64,000 nucleotides of DNA, taken from contig JASHOQ010000057.1 of NCBI GenBank assembly GCA_030041045.1, positions 1-64,000 of the forward strand. Direction: 5' to 3'. The notes beneath the pieces were generated by a model, which searched no databases, was not told the DNA's origin, and saw nothing but the letters and a program-made list of their open reading frames with translations. Shown here piece by piece: positions 8,056 to 16,496 of the stretch (position 1 is its first letter; each line of letters starts with the position of its first letter). A program made the position numbers and the translations under genes. Source of the stretch: Acidobacteriaceae bacterium (GTDB lineage Bacteria; Acidobacteriota; Terriglobia; Terriglobales; Acidobacteriaceae).

Positions 8056-9069
8056 CTACGACATGGCCGCCAGGACGGCATCAGCAAACTCGCTGGTGCC
8101 GGCCGAGCCGCCCACGTCGCGGGTGAGGGATTGGCGCGCCGTATAAACCTTCTCCAGGGCGGCTTGCACGCGGTCGGCGGCGGCGATCTCATCAAGATGG
8201 CGCAGCATGAGGATGGCCGACTGCAGCAGCGCCGTGGGGTTGGCCAGGTTCTTGCCGGCAATGTCGGGCGCGGAGCCGTGGACCGCTTCGAAGATGGCGC
8301 ACTCCGTACCCAGGTTGGCGCCGGGGACCAGGCCGAGACCGCCGACGAGGCCGGCGCAGAGGTCGCTGACGATGTCGCCATAGAGGTTCTCGAGCAGCAG
8401 GGTGTCGTACTGGAAGGGATTCATGACCAGCTGCATGCAGGTGTTGTCGATGAGGTGCTCGCCATACTGGATGTCAGGAAACTCCTCGGCCACGTTGCGC
8501 GCGCAGCGCAGGAAGAGACCGTCAGAGAGCTTCATGATGTTGGCTTTGTGAATGGAGTGGATCTTCTTGCGGCCGTGCTTGCGCGCATAGTCGAAGGCGA
8601 AGCGGGCGATGCGCGTGGAGCCTTTCTCGCTGATCACCTTGATGGATTCGACCACGCCGGGGACGACTTCATGCTCGAGACCCACATACTCGCCTTCAGT
8701 GTTTTCGCGGACGATGATGAGATCGACGCCGGGCCATTTTGAATCCAGGCCGGGCAGCGCGCGCACGGGGCGGAAGTTGGCGAAGAGATCGAACTTCTTG
8801 CGCAGCGTAACGTTGATGCTCTTGAAGCCGCCGCCGATGGGTGTGGTCACCGGGCCTTTGAGCGCCACGCGATTGCGCGCGATGGATTCGTAGAGCGCGG
8901 CGGGAATGTACTCGCCGTGAATCTCGAAGGCCTCAGCGCCGGCCAGATAGCGCTCCCACTCGAACCTGGCGCCGGTGCCTTCAAGGATGCGGAGGACGGC
9001 CTGCGTGACTTCAGGGCCGATGCCGTCGCCGGGGATGAGCGTGATGCGGTGGGTCTTGTTGTCAGACAT
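8056..9069 (-). CDS. Isocitrate/isopropylmalate dehydrogenase family protein (NAD-dependent isocitrate dehydrogenase-like)
   Basis: ITLIPGDGIGPEVTQAV...NFRPVRALPGL...DLIIVRENTEGEYVGLEHEVVPGVVESIKVIS...NLYGDIVSDLCAGLVGGLGLVPGAN...EAVHGSAPDIAGKNLANPTAL. Confidence 0.93.
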   Translation of the reverse strand: MSDNKTHRITLIPGDGIGPEVTQAVLRILEGTGARFEWERYLAGAEAFEIHGEYIPAALYESIARNRVALKGPVTTPIGGGFKSINVTLRKKFDLFANFRPVRALPGLDSKWPGVDLIIVRENTEGEYVGLEHEVVPGVVESIKVISEKGSTRIARFAFDYARKHGRKKIHSIHKANIMKLSDGLFLRCARNVAEEFPDIQYGEHLIDNTCMQLVMNPFQYDTLLLENLYGDIVSDLCAGLVGGLGLVPGANLGTECAIFEAVHGSAPDIAGKNLANPTALLQSAILMLRHLDEIAAADRVQAALEKVYTARQSLTRDVGGSAGTSEFADAVLAAMS

Positions 9070-9071
9070 TG

Positions 9072-9106
9072 CTTCTAGCTCCTAGCTTCTAGCTCCCAGC
9101 TAAAAG
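9072..9106. repeat. Tandem heptamer array C (CTTCTAG/CTCCTAG), 5 units
   Basis: CTTCTAG CTCCTAG CTTCTAG CTCCCAG CTAAAAG directly upstream of the icd-like start codon (9067-9069). Confidence 0.9.
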
Positions 9107-9155
9107 CGACTCTTGGCGGTCCGTTAATGATTACGCTTCAATCCAACAGCACAAA

Positions 9156-9183
9156 CTAAAAGCTAGCAACTAAGAGCTAGAAG
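9156..9183. repeat. Tandem heptamer array D, inverted relative to array C, 4 units
   Basis: CTAAAAG CTAGCAA CTAAGAG CTAGAAG; reverse complement CTTCTAG CTCTTAG TTGCTAG CTTTTAG matches array C units. Confidence 0.88.
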
Positions 9184-9190
9184 CTGTTTC

Positions 9191-9667
9191 TCACTTCTTT
9201 CCCTTTGCGGGACTGTGGTTGCGGAGCAGTTCTTCGAGCTCCTCTTTGAACTCGCGCACGTCCTTGAAGTCGCGATAGACGCTGGCAAAGCGGATGTACG
9301 CAACCGTGTCCAGCTTCTTGAGCTCCTCCATAATCAGCTCGCCGATCTCGCTGGTGGTGCGCTCGCGTTCCGGCGCGTCAACGAGGAATGCTTCGGTGGA
9401 GTCGACGACTTTTTCGAGCTGTCCGGAAGAGACGGGCCGCTTCTCACAGGCGCGCAGCAGGCCGCTCAGCACTTTTTGCCGGTCGAAGCGCTCGCGGCGG
9501 CCGTCTTTTTTCACCACCATGTAGGGAATCTCGTCGATGCGCTCATAGGTGGTGAAGCGGCGCCCGCAGCTCTCGCACTCGCGGCGGCGGCGGATGGAGT
9601 CGGCCTCCTTGCTCTCGCGCGAATCCACCACGCGATCCTGCCCGAAGCCGCAATAAGGACACTTCAT
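9191..9667 (-). CDS. nrdR: Transcriptional repressor NrdR
   Basis: MKCPYCGFGQDRVVDSRESKEADSIRRRRECESCGRRFTTYERID...; zinc ribbon plus ATP-cone. Confidence 0.96.
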   Translation of the reverse strand: MKCPYCGFGQDRVVDSRESKEADSIRRRRECESCGRRFTTYERIDEIPYMVVKKDGRRERFDRQKVLSGLLRACEKRPVSSGQLEKVVDSTEAFLVDAPERERTTSEIGELIMEELKKLDTVAYIRFASVYRDFKDVREFKEELEELLRNHSPAKGKK

Positions 9668-9725
9668 GCTGAGGCTGATTCTACGGCATGGAACCGCAAC
9701 CGCCCCTCAGGCAGGTTCGCTCTCC

Positions 9726-10271
9726 TCAGGCGGGCAGGCTGTGGCCTGCACACTGGAGGACGCCGAGGAAACGGGTCCAGGGGCCGACGGCACCGCGATA
9801 CTGCGCGGCCATGACGCGCGTGATCTGGTGCAGATGAGTAAGGTCGTGCGCGGCCCAGGTGGCCAGCAGCTCAGAGAGCGTGACCGCGCCGAGAGCCGGA
9901 TGCCTTCCGCGACGATTCATATCTTCGGTGGACAGATTCATCGCGCGCAGCTCCTTGAGCCCCGTCGCGCGCGCCTGGGCGAATTCGTCAAGCAGCTGCG
10001 CCAGGGTCTTTCCCTGGCCCAAGCGCGCGTGGCCCTCGCGGCCAAAGGGAACGAAGGTGCGTGTCTCGCCGAACTCAAGGATCATCTTGGCGCGCGGTAT
10101 CCAATTCTCATGCTCACTTTGGATCAGGTGTGCTACCACGCTTCGGGCGTTCCATGTGCCCTCGCCCTCATTGCGCTCCGTCCACATCTCCGGCAAACCG
10201 CGCAGCAGCGCATTGAGGACGGCGGGCGTGCGGGCAAGCAGCGGCAGGGTGTTTTCGAGATCGTGTTCCAT
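9726..10271 (-). CDS. DinB family protein
   Basis: MEHDLENTLPLLARTPAVLNALLRGLPEMW...EGTWNARSVVAHLIQSEHENWIPRAKMIL...LATWAAHDLTHLHQITRVMAAQY. Confidence 0.9.
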   Translation of the reverse strand: MEHDLENTLPLLARTPAVLNALLRGLPEMWTERNEGEGTWNARSVVAHLIQSEHENWIPRAKMILEFGETRTFVPFGREGHARLGQGKTLAQLLDEFAQARATGLKELRAMNLSTEDMNRRGRHPALGAVTLSELLATWAAHDLTHLHQITRVMAAQYRGAVGPWTRFLGVLQCAGHSLPA

Positions 10272-10481
10272 CTTCTCGCCCCTTGACAGCAACGGCCTGG
10301 GAACTCGCGTCCCCAGGCCGCTGCCGGTGATCTGTTGGGATTGGACTAAGGCCATCGCGCTGCCGCGATCGCCAGGGCCTGACGAGAGCAGGCTCCCGCC
10401 GGTCTTACCTGAGTCATGGGCGCGATGCCCTAGGCCTCAGTCACCTCACGTAGGGTACAACTCAAAGAATCTTTGCTCATT

Positions 10482-10500
10482 GGCTGGATCAACCTCCTTT
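10482..10500 (+). other. 16S rRNA 3'-terminus-like / anti-Shine-Dalgarno-like motif
   Basis: GGCTGGATCAACCTCCTTT versus the canonical 16S 3' end GGCTGGATCACCTCCTTT, with one extra A; no other 16S-like sequence around it. Confidence 0.5.
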
Positions 10501-10609
10501 CCCGTGTAAGCCCACCGTAGCGCCGGAGCGGACGCCAAGTCAAGAGCGCCCCGAGGGTTGCGCGCACCCAGCGCGGCTACGGGACCTGCGCCGGCGGCGT
10601 AATTTTCGG

Positions 10610-10639
10610 TTGCTCGCGGTTCGGGACCGCGCGTATACT
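10610..10639 (+). promoter_or_regulatory. Candidate sigma-70-type promoter (TTGCTC-N18-TATACT)
   Basis: TTGCTC at 10610-10615 and TATACT at 10634-10639, upstream of AAAGGAGG (10653-10660) and the ATG at 10666. Confidence 0.5.
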
Positions 10640-10665
10640 CCCGCCGTCCCCCAAAGGAGGAGTTC

Positions 10666-11142
10666 ATGAGCAGTATCAGCACGGGCCGCGTGATCCTCGG
10701 TGGTATTGTTGCGGGAATCGTCTCCGATGTTCTCGGGTACCTGGTGGACGGCGTGTGGCTTGCTCCGCGCTGGGCCGAGGGGTTGAAGGCCCTGGGCCAC
10801 GCCAACTTTGCAGCGAACCAGTGGATTGGCTTCAACCTTCTGGGCATCGCGGGCGGGATTGTGGCCATCTGGGTCTACGCTGCCATCCGGCCGCGCTTCG
10901 GCCCCGGCGTGGGCACGGCAATCAAAGCCGGCGCAGCGGTGTGGTTCGTAGGCACGCTTTTGCCGAACGCGGCCTTCATGTACCTGGCAGGCCTATTTTC
11001 GCGCCACCTCACGCTCTACACCACGATCGGCGCGTTTTTTGAGGTCGTAATCGGCACCATCATCGGCGCCATGCTGTACAAAGAAGCCGCCGGCGCCACC
11101 GAGGCGAACCTGGCAGCGGTTACGCAAAAGGCAGGCGCTTAA
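10666..11142 (+). CDS. Predicted integral membrane hypothetical protein
   Basis: Several hydrophobic segments (VILGGIVAGIVSDVLGYL; WIGFNLLGIAGGIVAIWVYAAI; AAVWFVGTLLPNAAFMYLAGLF); strong RBS. Confidence 0.8.
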   Translation: MSSISTGRVILGGIVAGIVSDVLGYLVDGVWLAPRWAEGLKALGHANFAANQWIGFNLLGIAGGIVAIWVYAAIRPRFGPGVGTAIKAGAAVWFVGTLLPNAAFMYLAGLFSRHLTLYTTIGAFFEVVIGTIIGAMLYKEAAGATEANLAAVTQKAGA

Positions 11143-11160
11143 GCAGCGGCCAGCGATGGG

Positions 11161-12036
11161 TCAAGCGAGCGCGAGGTTGAGGTTGTCAACGGCCTCGTCA
11201 ATCTCGGACGTGCTTTTGTAACCGACGGTAACCGAGTCGACGCCTGCATCCTTGAAGGCGAAGCGCATGGCGCGCTGGCGGTCTTCGTGATTGAAGACGC
11301 CCTCGCCGATGAGCTTCATGCTGACGATGCCCAGGCCCGCCTTGCGCGCCTGCTTCACGTGCTCCACGACCTCTGTCACGTTGCCGAGGACATCGGCGTC
11401 GTGCTCCTCGGCGTCCATGCGCACGCCCCTGTGGTTCATGCGGATCATGGCGACCTGAAGCCAGTCCATGGTGGGCACCTGGCGCAGCGCGGGCAGCCCG
11501 TGCACGGATGCGCCGCGGCCGCGGATGGTGCCCTTCTGCTCGGCTTCAAGGATCGCGTCCTGCCAGGGACGCGTGTCCGCAGGCCAGGTGCCGGTGTGCT
11601 GCCAGTGGAGGAGCATGATGTCGAAGTACTCGGTATCGGAGTTCCGGCGCAGCATGTCGAGCTTGGTGCGCGGATCGATGCCGTCGTTGGTGGTGACTTT
11701 CGACATGAGCGCGTAGCTCTCGCGCGGGAAGGGCTTGAGCGCCACGCCGAGCATTTGCTGCGAGTCGCCGTACGACTCGGCGGTTTCAAAAAAGCGAATG
11801 CCGCGCTCATAAGCGTGCTGCACCAGGCGATTGAAGCCTTCCTGGCCAAGCTCCTGCTGCACGCGGCCGCTGAAGCTCCCGGTGCCGAAGGCCAGCCGCG
11901 TCACTTTCACGTTCGACTTGCCCAGGGTGACGAGGCTCGCGGCCGTTTCGCGCTCGGCGTGCAGGGTATTCACGCCCGCCAAGGCGCCGGCGGCAACGCC
12001 TGCCTTCAGAAAATTTCGTCTGGAAACCTCATTCAT
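11161..12036 (-). CDS. Tat-exported aldo/keto reductase family protein
   Basis: SRRNFLKAGVAAGALAGV twin-arginine signal; VTRLAFGTGSFSG...HAYERGIRFFETAESYGDSQQMLGVAL... Confidence 0.88.
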   Translation of the reverse strand: MNEVSRRNFLKAGVAAGALAGVNTLHAERETAASLVTLGKSNVKVTRLAFGTGSFSGRVQQELGQEGFNRLVQHAYERGIRFFETAESYGDSQQMLGVALKPFPRESYALMSKVTTNDGIDPRTKLDMLRRNSDTEYFDIMLLHWQHTGTWPADTRPWQDAILEAEQKGTIRGRGASVHGLPALRQVPTMDWLQVAMIRMNHRGVRMDAEEHDADVLGNVTEVVEHVKQARKAGLGIVSMKLIGEGVFNHEDRQRAMRFAFKDAGVDSVTVGYKSTSEIDEAVDNLNLALA

Positions 12037-12256
12037 GGGTGCCTCCCGATTTGCCGTCCTGGCTGCGGCTGAGCGCCGGTTGCTTTCGAGGAGAGGAGCG
12101 GGGCTTCGCCCTCCCGGCCATTAGACAGCCGATTGCCTGGATGGTAGCACAAGCGCCGACGAGATTGCGTGAAGGCCTGCGCAATTGTTTTGCGCGGTGC
12201 CGAATGGACAGCTTCGGGCTCGGCACTCCTCGAGATGTGACTGGCGTGCGCTCATT

Positions 12257-13225
12257 TTACTCGGTCACTTCCACCTCGGCTGCCGGCTTGGGTTGGGCGG
12301 CGCGCGCGGTGGTGATGAGCACCACGCTTGCGAGCACGCACAGAGCGCCCGCGACGGTGCGCGCGCCCAAGGGCTCACCGCCAGCGAAATAGCCGAGCAG
12401 CACGGCGACGACAGGGTTCACATAGGCGTAGGTTCCCACCTTGGTTGGGGATTGGTGGTGAATGAGCCACATGTAGGCAGTGAAGCCGATGATGGAACCG
12501 AAGACGATCAGATAGGCGAGCGCGATCCAGGCCTCGAGAGTGACCGCCGCGGGGTGAAAGCCGCGCAGCTCGCCGTGCACGCATGCCACCAGCGCGAGCA
12601 GCACGCCTCCCAGGAGCATCTGCGCGCCGGAGCTCACGGATTTCGACGTCGGCAGCGGCAGCTTGCGCATGAGAACCGAGGCCACTGACCAGCTGATGGC
12701 CCCGGCGATGATGGCAACGGCGCCGGCGCGGTCAACGGGTGCGCCGCCCAGCCTGAGGCTGCGGCTGACGAGAACGCCCACGCCGCACAGGCCCACCAGC
12801 AACGCACCTGTAAGACGAAAGGTGAGCCGCTGCGTGCGCAGCAGCACGATCTCAAAGAGCGCAATAAAGGCGGGAATGGTGGCGAGCAGGACCGCGGCCA
12901 CGCCCGAGGGAACGCGCTGCTCAGCCCAGAAAAGACAGCCGTAGTCGCCGACGAAGATGAGGGAGGCAAGCAGGAACACGGAAAGCCACTGCCGGCGATC
13001 GGGTCCGCGCTCGCCTCTCGCCATCACCCAGCCGTACAGCAGCAGCCCGGCAACGAAAAAGCGCATGGCGGCAAACAGCAGCGGGGGAACCTGGAGCACG
13101 CCGATGCGAATAGCCAGGAAGGTGGAACCCCAGACGAAATAAATCATGGCGAAGGCAAGCAGCGTCATGCCGGTTGAAGGCCCGGCTCCACTTGTGGTTT
13201 GTCTGGCCGCCTGCATGGATTCCAC
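12257..13225 (-). CDS. EamA/DMT family transporter
   Basis: Ten-helix hydrophobic pattern; IYFVWGSTFLAIRIGV...FGSIIGFTAYMWLI...VNPVVAVLLGYFAGGEPL. Confidence 0.92.
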   Translation of the reverse strand: MESMQAARQTTSGAGPSTGMTLLAFAMIYFVWGSTFLAIRIGVLQVPPLLFAAMRFFVAGLLLYGWVMARGERGPDRRQWLSVFLLASLIFVGDYGCLFWAEQRVPSGVAAVLLATIPAFIALFEIVLLRTQRLTFRLTGALLVGLCGVGVLVSRSLRLGGAPVDRAGAVAIIAGAISWSVASVLMRKLPLPTSKSVSSGAQMLLGGVLLALVACVHGELRGFHPAAVTLEAWIALAYLIVFGSIIGFTAYMWLIHHQSPTKVGTYAYVNPVVAVLLGYFAGGEPLGARTVAGALCVLASVVLITTARAAQPKPAAEVEVTE

Positions 13226-13276
13226 TCTAACCCAAGCGGTGCCGCTTAAGGCGCTGGAGCGCGCGGCCGATTCCCT

Positions 13277-14134
13277 TCACCAGCTATGCAGCCATTCGTC
13301 GTCGCGGCCAATGCGCACGCGGGTGTGGAAAAGCTCACTGAGCGTGGATTCGGTCAGCAACTTCTCGCGGGGACCGTCGCCGACGATGCGGCCGGCGCGC
13401 ATAAGAATGATGCGATCAACTTCCGGCAATATGTCACCGAGATGATGCGTAACCAGCACCAGGCCCGTGCCCTCGCGGGCCAGGCGGCGCAGGGTTTCGC
13501 GCAACTCGCGCTGCGCGGCCAGGTCGAGCGCATTCGAGGGCTCGTCGAGCAGGAGCTGGCGGGGACGGTGCACGAGGGCGCGGGCGATGAGGATGCGGCG
13601 CTTTTCGCCGGCAGACATGGCGCCGACAAGCTGGCCGGCGAGATGCGCGGCTTCCATGCGCTCGAGGGCCTCGCGGGCGCGCTCGCGCATTTCCGCGGTG
13701 ACATGCAGATTGGGCCAGAGCGTGGAGGCAGAGAAAAAGCCGGCGATAACTGCGTCGAGACCGGTGGTGACGGCGGTGCGCTCACCGGGCAGATCGGCGC
13801 CGACGATACCGAAGTGGCGGCGCAGTTCGGTCAGGTCCCAGCGCTCGCGGCCAAAGATGCGCACATGCATTCCCGGACGGACGATGGGATAGAGCTGGCA
13901 GGTGATGGCGAGGATCAGCGTGGATTTGCCGCAGCCGTTGGGTCCGAGGATGGCCACGTGCTCGCCCGTGCGGATATGCAGGTTCACGTCGTGCAAAACC
14001 ACGCGTTCGCCGCGCGCCACATCGACGTGGCGCAGCTCGAGAAATTCCGCATGCGCCGCGGCGCGAGATCCGTCGCCGGAAGATTCGCGTGGGTCCTGGT
14101 GCAGAGCCGGGTTGCTGCTGCGCGCGCTGCTCAC
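13277..14134 (-). CDS. ABC transporter ATP-binding protein (orphan)
   Basis: Walker A GPNGCGKST; signature-like MSAGEKRR; Walker B QLLLDEPS; switch His VTHH; no adjacent permease. Confidence 0.92.
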   Translation of the reverse strand: MSSARSSNPALHQDPRESSGDGSRAAAHAEFLELRHVDVARGERVVLHDVNLHIRTGEHVAILGPNGCGKSTLILAITCQLYPIVRPGMHVRIFGRERWDLTELRRHFGIVGADLPGERTAVTTGLDAVIAGFFSASTLWPNLHVTAEMRERAREALERMEAAHLAGQLVGAMSAGEKRRILIARALVHRPRQLLLDEPSNALDLAAQRELRETLRRLAREGTGLVLVTHHLGDILPEVDRIILMRAGRIVGDGPREKLLTESTLSELFHTRVRIGRDDEWLHSW

Positions 14135-14203
14135 GGATTTCAGATTAACGCATGCGCAGAATGCCCGGCCGGGATCCGCCTGCTACATTGATGGATTGAC
14201 AGT

Positions 14204-15430
14204 ATGAGCGGCGCGACTCCATTTCCGATTCCCCGCGGATTCCGCTTCGGCGCGGCCATTGCCGGGATCAAGGCCAGCGGACGGCCGGATTTTTCATTGA
14301 TCGTCGCAGATGAGCCGGCGAGCGCGGCGGCGGCGTTCACGGCGAATCGCGTGATTGCGGCGCCGCTGATCGTCGACAAGGAAAATCTGCGCGCCTCCGG
14401 CGGCAAAGTGCGCGTGGTGGCCATCAACGCGGGCAACGCCAACTGCGCCGCGGGGCAGGCGGGACTGGATGCGGCGCGGGCCACGTGCGCGGCAGCGGCC
14501 CGGGTGTTCGGCTGCGCTCCGGAAGAAGTTTTTCCTTCCTCGACGGGCGTGATCGGTGTGCCTTTGCCGGCTGAAAAGCTCGCCGCGGCGATGCCGGGAC
14601 TGGCGGCGCGGCTGGGCGGGGAGCAAGATCACTTTCTTGAAGTGGCCAGGGCGATCCTCACCACGGACACGATGGAGAAGACGGCGTTTGCGCGCGTGCA
14701 CATCGACGGCGCCGGAGCGGCGAGCGGCGAAATTCGCATCGCGGCCCTGGGCAAGGGCTCGGGGATGATTGATCCGCAGCTTGTGCCCCATGCCACGATG
14801 CTGGTGTACGTGCTGACCGACGCAGCCATCGAGCCCGCGGACCTGAAGACGTTTCTCGAGCCCGCTATCGAAAAGAGCTTCAACCGCATCTCCGTCGACG
14901 GCGATATGTCGACCAACGACACGGTGCTGCTGCTGGCCTCAGGGGCGAGCGGAGTTTCAGTCGCGCGCGGCGACAGGGCGTTTCAAGGCGCGCTCACAGA
15001 GGTGTGCACTTCGCTCGCCAGGCAAATCGTCGCGGACGGCGAAGGAGTATCGCACGTGGTGGAGCTGCGGATCACGGGCGCGGCTTCGGACGCGGACGCA
15101 CTGCGCGTGGCCAAAGCGATTGCGCACTCGCCGCTGGTCAAAACCGCGTGGGCGGGATGCGATCCGAACTGGGGCCGGCTGGCGGCGGCCATCGGCTACT
15201 CCGGCGCACAGATCGATCCCGCCCGGATCGACATCCAATTCGGCGACCTGCCCATCTGCTGCGATGGCGGGCGCGCGGCTGAATATGATGAAGCCGCCGC
15301 GCACGCTTACCTGAGCCAAAGTGAATTTTCGATTTCCATCGAGCTTCACCAGGGACAGGGCGCGTGCGTGTTCTGGACCACAGACCTGACGGTCGAATAC
15401 GTTCACATCAACGCGGATTACTCGACCTAA
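14204..15430 (+). CDS. argJ: Bifunctional glutamate N-acetyltransferase/amino-acid acetyltransferase
   Basis: PRGFRFGAAIAGIK...NRVIAAPL...AINAGNANCAAGQAG...PSSTGVIGVPLP...TTDTMEKTA...GKGSGMI...; ArgJ family autocleavage-type ATML motif (HATMLVYVLTD). Confidence 0.95.
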   Translation: MSGATPFPIPRGFRFGAAIAGIKASGRPDFSLIVADEPASAAAAFTANRVIAAPLIVDKENLRASGGKVRVVAINAGNANCAAGQAGLDAARATCAAAARVFGCAPEEVFPSSTGVIGVPLPAEKLAAAMPGLAARLGGEQDHFLEVARAILTTDTMEKTAFARVHIDGAGAASGEIRIAALGKGSGMIDPQLVPHATMLVYVLTDAAIEPADLKTFLEPAIEKSFNRISVDGDMSTNDTVLLLASGASGVSVARGDRAFQGALTEVCTSLARQIVADGEGVSHVVELRITGAASDADALRVAKAIAHSPLVKTAWAGCDPNWGRLAAAIGYSGAQIDPARIDIQFGDLPICCDGGRAAEYDEAAAHAYLSQSEFSISIELHQGQGACVFWTTDLTVEYVHINADYST

Positions 15431-15518
15431 CCGACGCCGACGATGAATTCCCAGGGTCCAAGGGCGCCGGGTTCGCATTACGCTTTCATTCAACCCATAT
15501 TGAGGTCTCCTGAAGCCG

Positions 15519-16364
15519 ATGACTCCTCGCAAACACCAGCGCGACCCGGCGACGGCGACGCCGCCGAGCGAGAGTGGCTTCCCACTTATTTCCAACCAGA
15601 AGCTGGTGGCTCTTTACACGGCTATGCTTACGTGCCGCCTGCTGGAGCGGCGCATGCGGGCGGAATCCATCAGGCCGATTCCGCGGCTGCGCGGACGCGA
15701 GGCGGTTGCGGCGGGCGTGGCCCTCAATCTGCTTCCACAGGATCAGGTGAGCACATTGGACGGAAGCCTGCTACCGGGACTCATACGGCAAGAACCGGCC
15801 GCAGAAGACGCAATCAGAACTGCTTTCGCCCAGACCGGCGAGCGCAACGCTCGAGCGCGCAGCGGCGCGCCCTGGGACGAAGCGCTTCAGTCCGCGCGTG
15901 CGCTGAAGTGCGGAGAGAAGAAGAACGTGGTGGCGTTGTTTAGCGGGCTTGCACGAGCGCCGAAAGACGTGCTGCACAGCGCGGCCGCGGAAAGGCTGCC
16001 GATTCTCTTTGTCTGCCACAGCAAGCGAGAGGCGGAGAATCTGGCGGCAATAGCCGACGGCTGCGGTCTGCCGGGCATTGTCGTGGATTGCGAGGACGCG
16101 GTAGCCGTTTATCGCGTGGCGGCAGAGGCGCTGGCGCACGCGCGGCGCGGCAACGGGCCCACGCTGATGGAGTGCAGACAGTGGCCGGCGCTGCGCAAAC
16201 CAGAAAGGCGAAGCCGCGGGGACGACGATGCCGTGCGCAAGACGGAGCGTTACCTTGCCGGCAAAGGTTTGTGGACGATGGAACTCAAGAGGCAAACTCA
16301 AGCTGGGCTGGAACGCATGCTTGACAGAGCCGTGACTTCGGTGAGCAACGGCGCGCACTGTTGA
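15519..16364 (+). CDS. Thiamine-pyrophosphate E1-alpha-like protein, apparently degenerate
   Basis: YTAMLTCRLLERRMRAESI...GREAVAAGVALNLLPQDQ and GLPGIVVDCEDAVAVYRVAAEALAHARRGNGPTLMEC match E1-alpha; the expected GDGxxNEG TPP-binding motif is replaced by FSGLARAPKDVLHSAAAERLPILFVC. Confidence 0.7.
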   Translation: MTPRKHQRDPATATPPSESGFPLISNQKLVALYTAMLTCRLLERRMRAESIRPIPRLRGREAVAAGVALNLLPQDQVSTLDGSLLPGLIRQEPAAEDAIRTAFAQTGERNARARSGAPWDEALQSARALKCGEKKNVVALFSGLARAPKDVLHSAAAERLPILFVCHSKREAENLAAIADGCGLPGIVVDCEDAVAVYRVAAEALAHARRGNGPTLMECRQWPALRKPERRSRGDDDAVRKTERYLAGKGLWTMELKRQTQAGLERMLDRAVTSVSNGAHC

Positions 16365-16496
16365 GCCCTCGAAAATGGTGCTTTCAATCAAGGCAGCGAG
16401 CTGTCGAATAAGCAGCGCGCCGTGGCCCGGAATTATGCGTGGAGAGGCGCTGATGGGCGCGGCAAACGTCTGCCGGCCGAGTGGTAGAGTGAGGGT

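Noticed and set aside
10294-10319. GGCCTGGG-N10-CCCAGGCC hairpin upstream of the DinB gene
   Set aside because: Clear stem-loop but no T-tract on either strand, so not called a terminator; function unknown.
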